Positions 17,882-26,815 of a stretch of DNA of 64,000 bases are shown piece by piece (position 1 is the stretch's first letter; each line of letters starts with the position of its first letter). The translations under genes were made by a program, and so were the position numbers. This DNA is from Yersinia alsatica (GTDB lineage Bacteria > Pseudomonadota > Gammaproteobacteria > Enterobacterales > Enterobacteriaceae), in assembly GCF_902170305.1 (NCBI RefSeq), contig NZ_CABHWW010000011.1, positions 372,001 to 436,000 of the forward strand. The letters run 5' to 3'. The notes under the pieces were generated by a model. The model made no database searches and was not told where the DNA came from. It saw only the letters and a program-made list of their open reading frames with translations.

Positions 17882-20041
17882 TCACATCAAGCTGTCTTCG
17901 TCTTCAATACTTTTTACTGATATTCCCAGGCGCTGCATGCGCGATAACAGAGTGGTGCGTTTCAACCCCAGTTTAATTGCCGCCCCTTTCGGGCCTGCAA
18001 CCACGCCGTTGGTTTCACGTAATACCCGAATAATTCTCATGCGTTCTGATTCTGAAAATTCCGGCTCTTCGCTCTCTGGTAGCAGGGGTTTATGAAGCGG
18101 TTTTTCTGGTATCGGTTTGGCAACTTCTAGTGGTGATAAATGATATTCCAGTTCTTGTAACTGTAAATTCAATGTGGTTCCACGGCTGAGTATTACCGCT
18201 CGCTCAATCACATTTTCCAGTTCACGAATATTACCCGGCCAGGGTAAACGGCTGAGCAATCGCAGAGTTTCACCCGGAATGGTATCGATAGTGCGATTCA
18301 TGCGTTTGGCTATTTTCTGAGTGAAGAATTTTACCAATAAGGGGATATCTTCAGGGCGCTCACGCAATGGCGGAATAACAATCGGAAACACATTGAGCCG
18401 ATAATAGAGGTCACTGCGATATTCCCGATTCACCATCATCAATTTTAAATCACGGTTAGTGGCGGCAATGAGCCGAACATCAACCGGAATAATTTTACTG
18501 CCGCCCAAGCGCTCTATTTCTCGCTCTTGTAATACCCGCAGGAGTTTGGGTTGCAATTCAAGAGGAATATCCCCTACCTCATCAAGAAATAACGTGCCGC
18601 CATCGGCCATTTCAAACCGACCAATACGCTGTGAGGAAGCCCCGGTATAAGCGCCCTTTTCATGACCAAACAAGTCACTTTCCATTAAACCCGAGGGGAT
18701 GGCCGCACAGTTCATTTTCACCATGCGTTTATTCTTACGGGTACTTAGATTATGAATGGCACGGGCAATTAACTCTTTACCGGTGCCAGTTTCACCAAGA
18801 ATCAGCACAGTACAATCACTGGAAGCCACCATCTCAACCTGCTCCAGTACCGCTTTAATCCCCGCACTTTGCCCGATGATTTCACCAAACTCTTCATTAT
18901 GAATAATTTGATCGGTCAGATAGAGATTTTCATTTACTAATGAATCTTTCAGGCGAGTTATTTCGTTGTAAGCCAGAGCATTATCGACCGCGATGGCAAT
19001 GCGGGCAGCGATTTGCCGTAACAATTTGAGATTGCTGTCAGTGAAAATATCACTCTGGCACTGCGCCAGTTTTAATATTCCCAACATCTTATGACCGAAA
19101 AACAGCGGTAACAGGCAAACCACCTGTAAGCCGTCATCCAACATATTGGCCAGTTGTTTGTCATCCGGCGCCAAGAGTGAAATATCGTCCAAATTAGCCA
19201 GTAATAATTCCCGACTCTGTAATACCTGACCAGCTAATGTCCCGGTCATGTCTACCCATGCCTGCCGATGCTGCACCGCTTTACCGGTCTGATAACGGGT
19301 AGAAAAAACATTCAGCTTATTTTTGTCACTATGGGTGCCGCATATTGCCAGACTGATGTAATCAATATTGAAAAAGCGGTGTATTTCCTTAGAGACCTCC
19401 ACCGCTAAGACATCCAGTTCCAGTTTTGAAATAACGGTGTTGGTGACATCCACTAATATTCGAAAATGATCACGTTCAAAACGTAGCTGTTCACGTTCAG
19501 AGAATGCGCGGTTTATTTCAATAATGTTATCAACTGCAATGGCCACGACCTCGGCCAGTAACCCCAAAAATGTCACGGCCTGTTCATCAAACTCACTGTC
19601 ATCGGTTTTAATAAACTCAACACAACCCGACCAATGATTGTCATGACCTAAGGGAAAATGGCAACCTGAATGCAATTGCTGATAAGGCGCTAAATCACAA
19701 ACAGCTAAAAACTCCCTTTGCATACGGTTAGGATCAGTTTGCAAAGGCGTCTGTTGCTGCCAAGCTACCCCGCCGGGGCCTTCGGCAAACAAGATATTTT
19801 GTGAACCCACCACCCTGTCTGTCACCTCATCATGAGTATAAAGTGACATTTGGTTATACAACGGGTTTAGCAGTAATAAATTAACACGCTGAAAACGGAC
19901 CACAGAAAAAGAGAGTTTTCTGAGTTCATTGACTAAATCGGTTATATCCCGCAGCAATAATAATTTTTTAGATACTTGGAACAATGTATCTTGCCAAACT
20001 TGAGCCAATGTGGGGCGGGGTAGTTTTTTTGCGCTATCCAT
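17882..20041 (-). CDS. hyfR: FhlA/HyfR-type sigma54-dependent activator
   Basis: A 719-residue enhancer-binding protein. Two GAF-like sensory domains occupy about residues 30-175 and 195-355. The AAA+ domain follows, with Walker A GETGTGKE (416-423), the sigma54-contacting loop GAYTGA (463-468, the Tyr variant of GAFTGA) and Walker B-type LFLDEVGD (485-491). The C-terminal Fis-type helix-turn-helix is GPKGAAIKLGLKRTTLLSRM. In E. coli FhlA senses formate and activates hyc, hyf and fdhF. This gene, surrounded by genes with sigma54 promoters, should do the same here. Whether it is orthologous to FhlA or HyfR cannot be settled by eye. It is convergent with fdhF and divergent from the formate channel gene. 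Confidence 0.92.
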   Translation of the reverse strand: MDSAKKLPRPTLAQVWQDTLFQVSKKLLLLRDITDLVNELRKLSFSVVRFQRVNLLLLNPLYNQMSLYTHDEVTDRVVGSQNILFAEGPGGVAWQQQTPLQTDPNRMQREFLAVCDLAPYQQLHSGCHFPLGHDNHWSGCVEFIKTDDSEFDEQAVTFLGLLAEVVAIAVDNIIEINRAFSEREQLRFERDHFRILVDVTNTVISKLELDVLAVEVSKEIHRFFNIDYISLAICGTHSDKNKLNVFSTRYQTGKAVQHRQAWVDMTGTLAGQVLQSRELLLANLDDISLLAPDDKQLANMLDDGLQVVCLLPLFFGHKMLGILKLAQCQSDIFTDSNLKLLRQIAARIAIAVDNALAYNEITRLKDSLVNENLYLTDQIIHNEEFGEIIGQSAGIKAVLEQVEMVASSDCTVLILGETGTGKELIARAIHNLSTRKNKRMVKMNCAAIPSGLMESDLFGHEKGAYTGASSQRIGRFEMADGGTLFLDEVGDIPLELQPKLLRVLQEREIERLGGSKIIPVDVRLIAATNRDLKLMMVNREYRSDLYYRLNVFPIVIPPLRERPEDIPLLVKFFTQKIAKRMNRTIDTIPGETLRLLSRLPWPGNIRELENVIERAVILSRGTTLNLQLQELEYHLSPLEVAKPIPEKPLHKPLLPESEEPEFSESERMRIIRVLRETNGVVAGPKGAAIKLGLKRTTLLSRMQRLGISVKSIEDEDSLM

Positions 20042-20129
20042 ATATACCCAAAGTAATTAAGCCCAAAAAATGGATGATAGTTACTTTAAAGTATTGAAAT
20101 GAACAAATATATATTAACCAGCAATAAGC

Positions 20130-20143
20130 TTGATCTGGATTAA
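20130..20143. promoter_or_regulatory. Candidate FNR site upstream of the activator gene
   Basis: TTGATCTGGATTAA matches the FNR consensus TTGAT-N4-ATCAA at 9 of 10 positions. It is about 90 bp upstream of the activator start codon, in the divergent gap. This would fit oxygen control of the system. It rests on sequence alone. Confidence 0.45.
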
Positions 20144-20379
20144 CAAACTATTTTACCAAAATTTACGTCTTCTTGCTGGCAGGTGAAATCACGTCTCATT
20201 CATACCAAAATCAAATAAAACATTAAGTTACACACAGTTACAGCTATTCGGTTTCAGCTTATCAAACACTCATCGGTGTATAACTAATTACATAGCGATA
20301 TTCCTCCTCAATGAATGACATAAATACCTCATCACCCAAGGAATAGAGAAATAAACCATAAAGAATGTTGCCGAATGGG

Positions 20380-20395
20380 TGGTATGAAAAATGCA
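20380..20395 (+). promoter_or_regulatory. Sigma54-type promoter of the formate channel gene
   Basis: TGGTATGAAAAATGCA keeps GG-N10-GC spacing, with a weaker -24 element (TGGTAT) and ATGCA at -12. It lies 85 bp before the ATG at 20480. It is the weakest of the sigma54 candidates in this locus. The rest of the 438-bp divergent gap is AT-rich and shows no gene. Confidence 0.6.
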
Positions 20396-20479
20396 TGAAA
20401 TTATCGCTAGTAAAGTCATTATTTTAATTTTTGTCTTACCACATCCTTCAACATTAAAATAAGCAATAAGGAGTTATCA

Positions 20480-21334
20480 ATGAGTATTGAAAATCCCTTT
20501 GATCTACGACTTCCGGTTGATATGGCAAAACTTGCAGAGCAAGTTGGTATATATAAAGCCACCAAAAACCCGGCAACCACCTTTTATTTAGCCATGACTG
20601 CCGGTGTTTTTATCTCAATTGCTTTTGTCTTCTACATTACAGCGACTACCGGTACTGCTGGCGTGGCATTTGGGCTAGCAAAGCTGGTCGGTGGGCTCTG
20701 TTTCTCCCTCGGCCTTATTTTGGTTATTATTTGTGGTGCTGATTTATTCACCTCTACGGTACTTATTGTGGTGGCAAAAGCCAGTGGCAAGATCAGTTGG
20801 CGGCAATTAATCTACAATTGGATTAACGTCTATTTCGGTAACTTGATTGGTGCGCTATTTTTTGTCGCCCTGATTTGGTTTGCCGGTCAGCACACGGCAG
20901 CCAATGGTTTATGGGGCCTCAATGTGTTGCAAACTGCCGACCACAAATTACACCATACTTTTATTGAAGCCGTATGTTTAGGTATTCTGGCTAATCTGAT
21001 GGTCTGCCTGGCTGTGTGGATGAGCTACTCTGGACATACTCTGACTGACAAAATCGTGGTGATGTTATTGCCTATCGGTATGTTTGTTGCCAGCGGTTTT
21101 GAGCACAGTATCGCTAATATGTTTTTGATCCCATTGGCTATTGTGATTCGTGATTTTGCTTCACCTGAATTCTGGCAGGCAATTAATGCCACTCCCGACC
21201 AATTCGCCTCCCTCACGATGTCCAATTTCATCATCGATAATCTGATTCCGGTGACTATCGGTAATATCATTGGTGGCGGGCTATTGGTAGGGCTGACCTA
21301 CTGGATTATCTATCTACGTAATCCGGCCCATTAA
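20480..21334 (+). CDS. focA: Formate/nitrite-family channel, FocA-like
   Basis: A 284-residue FNT-family pentameric formate channel with six membrane helices. Family hallmarks are ITATTGTAG, LVGGLCFSLGLILVIICGADLFTSTV (the omega-loop region), NVYFGNLIGALF, LQTADHKLHHTFIEAVCLGILANLMVCLAVWMSYSGHTLTDK with the gating His, and FVASGFEHSIANMF. It is far closer to E. coli FocA (NPFDL N-terminus included) than to FocB, although by position it replaces FocB of E. coli hyf loci. No pflB follows, so it is a locus-specific channel supplying formate to FdhF. AAGGAG lies 6 bases before the ATG. Confidence 0.93.
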   Translation: MSIENPFDLRLPVDMAKLAEQVGIYKATKNPATTFYLAMTAGVFISIAFVFYITATTGTAGVAFGLAKLVGGLCFSLGLILVIICGADLFTSTVLIVVAKASGKISWRQLIYNWINVYFGNLIGALFFVALIWFAGQHTAANGLWGLNVLQTADHKLHHTFIEAVCLGILANLMVCLAVWMSYSGHTLTDKIVVMLLPIGMFVASGFEHSIANMFLIPLAIVIRDFASPEFWQAINATPDQFASLTMSNFIIDNLIPVTIGNIIGGGLLVGLTYWIIYLRNPAH

Positions 21335-21402
21335 ATCAAAACTGCTGTTTATATCGACAATTTTGACGAAATGACTTTAATCATAATGACAGTAATAATA
21401 GA

Positions 21403-21436
21403 AAAACCAGTCGGGTTAATCCCTGACTGGCTTTTC
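21403..21436. terminator. Terminator between focA-like gene and mglC
   Basis: CCAGTCGGG and CCCTGACTGG pair around TTAAT, flanked by A-run and T-run (AAAAA...CTTTTCTT). It lies in the gap between the convergent formate channel and mglC and is probably used in both directions. Confidence 0.8.
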
Positions 21437-21497
21437 TTGTTATCGATACTTTGACAGCCAATTAACCGCTATCAGATTATCTGCTATCAACCGCCGA

Positions 21498-22508
21498 TTA
21501 TTTTTTCTTCGCGTATTTCAGTGAATCCAGTGCTACTGCAAAGATAATGATCGCGCCCTTGATAATATATTGCCAGTACGGGTTAACACCGATATAAGTC
21601 AGCCCGTAGTTAATAACGGTAAAGATGATTACCCCGGTAACAACACCGATAACCGTACCCACACCACCGCTGAATGACACCCCGCCCACCACGCAGGCAG
21701 CGATCGCATCTAACTCATACATAAAGCCGAGGTTATTCGTCGCACTACCGATACGGCCCGCTTCTAACATCCCACCGAATGCATAGAACACACCGGACAG
21801 GGCATAAATCATGATGAGGTTTAGTGGTACATTGACGCCAGAAACTTTTGCTGCTTCTGGGTTACCACCAATGGCGAAGATATTCTTACCAAAGCGAGTT
21901 TTGTTCCACAGTACCCATACAAAGCCGATAGCAATCAATGCATAGAAGGTAATGTAAGACAGTTTGAAATCACCAAATCGCAAGAAACCTTGAGCGAAAG
22001 TCGAGAAGGCGGGGTCAAAACCGGCAATCGGTGATGCGCCAACAAAGTCGTAGTACAGGGAGTTGATCCCGTAAACGATAATCATCGTACCCAATGTGGT
22101 AATAAATGGCGTCACATTCAGGTAAGCAATGATAATGCCGTTAACCAGACCAATAACCGCACCAATCAAGCAGACGGTTAAGATAACAATCGGGATCGGC
22201 ACGGTATGTAAATCAGGGAAAACTTTATTAACGTTATCCATGGCTTGCAACATAGTGGCGGCCACTACTGCCGCTAACCCCACCTGACGACCGGCGGACA
22301 GGTCAGTCCCTTGGGTAACAATCAGGCCCGCAACACCAAGTGCGATAATAATGCGCACCGAAGATTGGGTTAGAATATTACTTAAGTTCATCAGACTTAA
22401 AAATGTCGGGTCCTTGACAATAATTATTGCCAACAATACGAATAACACTACATAAATCCCGCTCTCTTTAAGGTAAGTGAGCATGCTTTTCTTATTTAAC
22501 GCATTCAT
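21498..22508 (-). CDS. mglC: Galactose/methyl-galactoside ABC permease MglC
   Basis: The 336-residue permease of the galactose ABC importer. It is a multi-spanning membrane protein (around ten helices) that matches E. coli MglC nearly throughout, for example QGTDLSAGRQVGLAAVVAA, GGNPEAAKVSGVNV, YELDAIAACVVGGVSFSGG and the C-terminal DSLKYAKKK. It is the last gene of mglBAC, 20 bases after mglA, and convergent with the formate channel gene. Confidence 0.96.
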   Translation of the reverse strand: MNALNKKSMLTYLKESGIYVVLFVLLAIIIVKDPTFLSLMNLSNILTQSSVRIIIALGVAGLIVTQGTDLSAGRQVGLAAVVAATMLQAMDNVNKVFPDLHTVPIPIVILTVCLIGAVIGLVNGIIIAYLNVTPFITTLGTMIIVYGINSLYYDFVGASPIAGFDPAFSTFAQGFLRFGDFKLSYITFYALIAIGFVWVLWNKTRFGKNIFAIGGNPEAAKVSGVNVPLNLIMIYALSGVFYAFGGMLEAGRIGSATNNLGFMYELDAIAACVVGGVSFSGGVGTVIGVVTGVIIFTVINYGLTYIGVNPYWQYIIKGAIIIFAVALDSLKYAKKK

Positions 22509-22528
22509 AATAAGAACCTTCGACTAGA

Positions 22529-24049
22529 TTAGAGATGCAAGGATGCAAGACGTAATATTTCATTCTGCGAGGTGTGTTTGGTTTCAACAATTCCCGCAAC
22601 CTGACCATTACTCATTACCAAAATTCTGTCAGTGATCCCTAATAGCTCAGGCATTTCAGAGGAAATAATAATAATTCCTTTGTCTTTCTTCGCTAGTTCA
22701 GTCATTAACTGATAGATTTCAAACTTAGCACCGACATCAATGCCTCGAGTCGGCTCATCCAACATTAATATTTCTGGCTGAGTCAGTAGCCAACGGCCAA
22801 TAATAACTTTCTGCTGATTACCACCAGATAATGAACCAATACTGGTTCGGTGACCGGGAGTTTTTACCCGCATTGCATCGATAACCCATTGGGTATCACT
22901 TTTCATGCGTGTATTATCTAGCAGCCCAAATTTGTTTTTATAGTTGCGGATATTAGATATCAGGGAATTAAAACCAACATCAAGATAAGCATAAATCCCG
23001 GTCGAACGGCGCTCTTCAGTCACCAGGGCAAAACCATGATTGATAGCTTCATTGGCGCTGTGGTTATTAATACTCTTACCATGCAATTTAATAGTGCCGG
23101 TAACTTTCTCACGAATACCAAATAAAGTTTCAACAATGTCGGTACGTTTGGCTCCCACCAATCCGGCAATGCCTAAAATCTCGCCTTTATGTAAATCAAA
23201 GGACACATCACGGATCGAAGGTTGACGCAGTGAGGTCAGATTTTTTACTTCCAGAATGACTTCACCGGGCTTGTTGAGGCGATCAGGGAAGCGCTGACTC
23301 AGCGAGCGGCCGACCATCATTGAGATGATTTGATCCATCGTCAGCCCTGCCAGCGGCTGAGTGATAATCCACTGACCATCACGCAAAATAGTAATTTCGT
23401 CGCACAACTGAAATATCTCTTCCATCTTGTGGGAGATATAGACAATTCCGCAGCCACGTTCTTTCAATTTGCGGATAATCGTAAATAGATGATTAACTTC
23501 TTTCTCGGTTAATGAAGAAGTTGGCTCATCCATAATGACGATTTTGGCATTGTAGGAGAATGCTTTGGCAATCTCGATCATTTGCATTTGAGACACGGAT
23601 AACGTGGCAACTTTATCGCGGGGGTCAATCTCAATGTCTAATTCATCGAAGATAGCTTTGGTGTCTTTGTACATCTTATCTTGATCGACAAAGAGACCTT
23701 TAGTTGGATAACGTCCTAACCACATGTTGTCCATTACAGTACGTTGCAATACCAGGTTTAACTCCTGATGCACCATAGAGACACCATGTTCTAATGCTTC
23801 TTTAGAACTTTTAAATTCTATTTCTTGCCCCTGAAAGATAATACTCCCGGAGTCTTTTTTATAGATACCAAACAGACATTTTAATAGCGTTGACTTACCT
23901 GCACCATTTTCTCCCATTAATGCATGGATAGAATTTGGCCGCACTTTAAGATTTACGTTATCTAACGCCTTTACGCCTGGAAATGATTTATTAATATTGC
24001 TCATTTCCAGCAACCACTCGCGGGGTTCTGCTGTATTAATATCGGCCAT
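22529..24049 (-). CDS. mglA: Galactose ABC importer ATPase MglA
   Basis: The 506-residue ATPase with two fused ABC domains, energising galactose/methyl-galactoside import. Domain 1 has Walker [24 protein letters not shown] and Walker [16 protein letters not shown]. Domain 2 has a degenerate Walker A ([16 protein letters not shown]), as usual for monosaccharide importers, with [13 protein letters not shown] and [15 protein letters not shown]. Its length equals E. coli MglA. About 200 bp, including a hairpin, separate it from mglB. Confidence 0.96.
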   Translation of the reverse strand: MADINTAEPREWLLEMSNINKSFPGVKALDNVNLKVRPNSIHALMGENGAGKSTLLKCLFGIYKKDSGSIIFQGQEIEFKSSKEALEHGVSMVHQELNLVLQRTVMDNMWLGRYPTKGLFVDQDKMYKDTKAIFDELDIEIDPRDKVATLSVSQMQMIEIAKAFSYNAKIVIMDEPTSSLTEKEVNHLFTIIRKLKERGCGIVYISHKMEEIFQLCDEITILRDGQWIITQPLAGLTMDQIISMMVGRSLSQRFPDRLNKPGEVILEVKNLTSLRQPSIRDVSFDLHKGEILGIAGLVGAKRTDIVETLFGIREKVTGTIKLHGKSINNHSANEAINHGFALVTEERRSTGIYAYLDVGFNSLISNIRNYKNKFGLLDNTRMKSDTQWVIDAMRVKTPGHRTSIGSLSGGNQQKVIIGRWLLTQPEILMLDEPTRGIDVGAKFEIYQLMTELAKKDKGIIIISSEMPELLGITDRILVMSNGQVAGIVETKHTSQNEILRLASLHL

Positions 24050-24142
24050 AGTTGTACCTGGCTAAGAACCGCGACTTAATCTGCTGAATACATATTCTAC
24101 TCGCCGATCAGCGCACGCTCTAAAATAAGGATTAATGCAAAA

Positions 24143-24189
24143 AACCTTCGGCCCCGCCACTGGTAACCCAATATTGGGGCCAGAAGGTT
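24143..24189. other. Hairpin in the mglB-mglA gap
   Basis: AACCTTCGGCCCC and GGGGCCAGAAGGTT form an imperfect stem with one bulged base around a ~20-base loop. It is placed between the binding-protein gene and the ATPase gene. In such operons an intercistronic hairpin usually stabilises the upstream message and lowers read-through, giving excess binding protein. That role is inferred here. Confidence 0.6.
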
Positions 24190-24248
24190 AATAGTTAATT
24201 CTCTGCCCTTCGTGTTCGACGACGGGTATATCTCACAGATACTTGCTG

Positions 24249-25241
24249 TTACTTGGTAAATTCAGCCAGGTTATCTTTATCAACACCTACATACGGAATA
24301 CGTACGATTTTGTTGTCGATTTTCCAGGTAGTGCCTTCAGCAGCAGGTTTGCCTGCAGCCAGGTTTTTAGCCAGATCGAAGGTCGCTTTTGCCTGGTTGT
24401 TCGCATCGTTCAGAACAGTACCGGCCATTTGACCTGATTTCACCATAGCTAAAGCTTCTGGTAAGGCATCAACACCAAAGACAGGGATACTGGTTTTGTT
24501 ATGTGCTTTCAATGCTTCAACTGCGCCCATTGCCATCGCGTCGTTGTTAGCAATAACCACTTCAATCTTGTTTGCATTAGGGCCAGATAACCAAGCATCC
24601 ATCTTATCTTTAGCCTGTGCGGTATCCCACATTGCGGTATCTAACTGCAATTGTTGTGTCGGGATGCCCTTTTCATTCAGAGTTTTAATAACATAGGTGG
24701 TACGTGCTTCAGCATCTGGATGGCCCGGTTCGCCTTTCAACAATACAAATTGGATTTTGCCGTCTTTATTCAGATCCCATGCTGGGTTGGCTTTCCAGTG
24801 TTTGGCAATCAACTCACCCTGAATCACACCGGATTCTTTAGAATCAGTCCCTACATAGTAAGCTTTGTCATAGCTATCCAGCGCTTTACGTGAAGGTTCT
24901 TTGTTATAGAAAACAATCGGAACATCGTTTGCGCGCGCTTTATCAATAACAACCGGCGCTGCTGCTGGGTCAACCAAGTTGATTGCCAGTGCTTTTACGC
25001 CTTTAGCCAGCAACACGTCGATTTGATCGTTTTGCTTGGATTGGTCATTCTGCGAGTCATTCATCAGTAAGGTAACATCAGGAGATGCTTTAGCATCTTT
25101 CTCGATAGCTTTACGGACCACGGACATAAAGTTGTCATCGTATTTATAAATAGTGACACCAATACGGGTATCAGCTTGAGCCGCCGCGCCGAACATCATG
25201 CTGGCAACCAGAGTCGCTAATGTGAAAACCTTCTTATTCAT
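24249..25241 (-). CDS. mglB: D-galactose-binding periplasmic protein MglB
   Basis: The 330-residue periplasmic galactose/glucose-binding protein, also the ligand-binding partner for chemotaxis to galactose in enterics. A signal peptide ([23 protein letters not shown]) is cleaved before [16 protein letters not shown]. Sugar- and calcium-site stretches of the family are visible: [26 protein letters not shown] (calcium loop), [16 protein letters not shown] and [10 protein letters not shown]. It is the first gene of the operon. Control sites 260-340 bp upstream include CRP and GalR/GalS boxes. Confidence 0.96.
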   Translation of the reverse strand: MNKKVFTLATLVASMMFGAAAQADTRIGVTIYKYDDNFMSVVRKAIEKDAKASPDVTLLMNDSQNDQSKQNDQIDVLLAKGVKALAINLVDPAAAPVVIDKARANDVPIVFYNKEPSRKALDSYDKAYYVGTDSKESGVIQGELIAKHWKANPAWDLNKDGKIQFVLLKGEPGHPDAEARTTYVIKTLNEKGIPTQQLQLDTAMWDTAQAKDKMDAWLSGPNANKIEVVIANNDAMAMGAVEALKAHNKTSIPVFGVDALPEALAMVKSGQMAGTVLNDANNQAKATFDLAKNLAAGKPAAEGTTWKIDNKIVRIPYVGVDKDNLAEFTK

Positions 25242-25518
25242 TTATATCTCCGGGTTTATGTAGGGTAGTACAGGGTGATAACACCATCGCCTTAACGTGA
25301 GAAAACCCCATCGTTCAAAGCAGCTGACACTGAATATTTATCGTCCTTGAGCGCACTCCACTCCGAAAAGCTGCCTGAGTCGTCAAAAACCATGTCACTT
25401 ACAAACTCGTCGTTTGCGGAACTCGTGTTTGTAAATCGCTATTCTAAAACCCGTTACCTGGTATTTTTTTATCCGGTAACCGATGACATATTGATACATT
25501 CAGGTAGAAAACAACTAG
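25242..25518. promoter_or_regulatory. Long mgl leader region
   Basis: This is a non-coding 277-bp stretch between the inferred mgl promoter and the mglB ATG, so the transcript should have a leader of roughly 270 bases. A small reading frame on the plus strand (25347-25550) has no ribosome site or recognisable product and overlaps the promoter. No other feature is seen. Confidence 0.5.
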
Positions 25519-25524
25519 AGCATA
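25519..25524 (-). promoter_or_regulatory. Candidate mglBAC -10 element
   Basis: On the minus strand TATGCT sits where a -10 element would be if the perfect CRP palindrome (centre about 25553) is at -41.5, giving a start near 25512. That is the geometry of a CRP-activated promoter lacking a good -35, as known for mgl in E. coli. Confidence 0.55.
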
Positions 25525-25545
25525 GACGGCCCGTTGTTAAGAATC

Positions 25546-25561
25546 TGTGAATTTTCTCACA
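25546..25561. promoter_or_regulatory. CRP-binding site of mglBAC
   Basis: TGTGAATTTTCTCACA is a perfect TGTGA-N6-TCACA match, with symmetry extending four bases further on each side. It lies upstream of mglB next to a GalR/GalS box, so cAMP-CRP activation of galactose uptake is expected. Confidence 0.88.
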
Positions 25562-25563
25562 GA

Positions 25564-25579
25564 TTGAAAACGGTTACAC
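25564..25579. promoter_or_regulatory. GalR/GalS operator of mglBAC
   Basis: TTGAAAACGGTTACAC matches the GalR/GalS consensus GTGKAANCGNTTNCAC at 14 of 16 positions, including the central CG and the TTNCAC half. It abuts the CRP site on its upstream side, the arrangement of the E. coli mgl promoter. Confidence 0.82.
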
Positions 25580-25595
25580 AAGAATAAATACCTAA

Positions 25596-26633
25596 CTAGT
25601 GAGCGACACCACAAATTGCGACAGAATGCCGAGGCACCAAGGTCGGTTTAAAACAGTAAGCGGCATGGGGGTCTGGTGCATGGCTGGCCCCCTCAAGCGC
25701 TAGCTCTGTGGCTAAAGTTGCCATAGAAACAATAGGATAACGCACTGTAGTGAGTTTGGGGCTGGTATAGCGTGCAATGGGGATATCATCGAAGCCCACC
25801 AGCGAAAACTGCTCAGGGACGCTGATACCGTTTTCTTTCAAGACGGCCAGTGCGCCTGCCGCCATTGAATCGTTGTAAGCAAACACCGCACTGAGCTGCA
25901 AATTGCGCCCCAGTAAGTCAATCATTGCCCGCTCCCCTCCCGCTAAATCAGGAGTGCCATAGGCGCGCCAACTATCAGGCCCAGTGATACCGGCCCCCTC
26001 AAGCGCCTTCAGGTAACCGGTCTGGCGCTGAAGAACATCGTCAATGGGGTGATTGGAGCCGAGAAAACCAATGCGCTGATGGCCTTGCTTGAGCAACAAG
26101 CGACACGCCATGTGCGCACCGCTAACATTGTCTAATCCTACACAGCGATGTTCAAATCCAGGAATAATCCTATTAATCAGAACCATACCGGGAACCTGCT
26201 GCAAAAAAGCGATTAACTCACCATCACTCAATGCCTTAGCATGAACCACCAGTGCGTTACAGCGCTGACGCAGTAGCACCTCAATAGCATGACGTTCTTT
26301 ATCAGCCTGATGGTAGCTATTACCAATCAACACATACTTTTGATGCCGTTGAGCCACGGTGTCTACCGCTTTCACCAGTGCACCAAAAAAGGGATCGGAG
26401 ACATCCATGACAACCACACCAACAGTGTCACTGCTCTGAGTGGCGAGCGCTTGCGCATTTGCATTCGGGCGGTAACCCAGTTCAGATACCGCTTTCAGTA
26501 CCGCAGCACGGGTTTCTGGCCGGATAGAGGCACTATTATTGAGGACTCTGGATACCGTGGCCAGCGAAACACCGGCCCGTGAGGCCACATCGCGAATGGT
26601 AATATTGTTTGCAGCTGAATGCAGAGTGACCAT
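25596..26633 (-). CDS. galS: LacI-family mgl repressor GalS
   Basis: A 345-residue LacI-type repressor. The helix-turn-helix is [23 protein letters not shown] (about residues 11-33). The sugar-binding core contains [41 protein letters not shown] and [24 protein letters not shown]. Its position upstream of mglBAC and downstream of yeiB-folE is the E. coli galS location, which supports GalS over GalR. It would repress mgl and itself through the boxes noted, with galactose or fucose as inducer. Confidence 0.92.
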   Translation of the reverse strand: MVTLHSAANNITIRDVASRAGVSLATVSRVLNNSASIRPETRAAVLKAVSELGYRPNANAQALATQSSDTVGVVVMDVSDPFFGALVKAVDTVAQRHQKYVLIGNSYHQADKERHAIEVLLRQRCNALVVHAKALSDGELIAFLQQVPGMVLINRIIPGFEHRCVGLDNVSGAHMACRLLLKQGHQRIGFLGSNHPIDDVLQRQTGYLKALEGAGITGPDSWRAYGTPDLAGGERAMIDLLGRNLQLSAVFAYNDSMAAGALAVLKENGISVPEQFSLVGFDDIPIARYTSPKLTTVRYPIVSMATLATELALEGASHAPDPHAAYCFKPTLVPRHSVAICGVAH

Positions 26634-26737
26634 GACCTTATCCCGTGAATCTTATTTTATAAATAAGTCACCATGCATAGGTTGCAATAACCCAGCATGG
26701 CAGGTGGCCTATCCTACCCAGTTTGTTGAAATTACCA

Positions 26738-26772
26738 CGTGAAATACGTCACAAGAAAGAAAACGTTTACAT
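26738..26772. promoter_or_regulatory. CRP and GalR/GalS-like sites upstream of galS
   Basis: CGTGAAATACGTCACA (26738-26753) matches the CRP site at 9 of 10 core positions. AAGAAAACGTTTACAT (26757-26772) carries the CG core and TTTACA half of a GalR/GalS operator, with four mismatches. The arrangement repeats that at mgl and implies CRP activation and autoregulation of galS. Confidence 0.65.
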
Positions 26773-26815
26773 ACAAATTTGCAACCGCCTCATCATTTTG
26801 ACTTTGTGGACGTAT

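Noticed and set aside
20480-21334. Calling the formate channel FocB because it is in a hyf locus
   Set aside because: Its residues agree with FocA (NPFDL start, LQTADHKLHHTFIEA, DFASPEFW) and not with FocB.
25347-25550. 67-codon plus-strand reading frame over the mgl control region
   Set aside because: It has no ribosome site or recognisable product and overlaps the inferred mgl promoter and CRP site.
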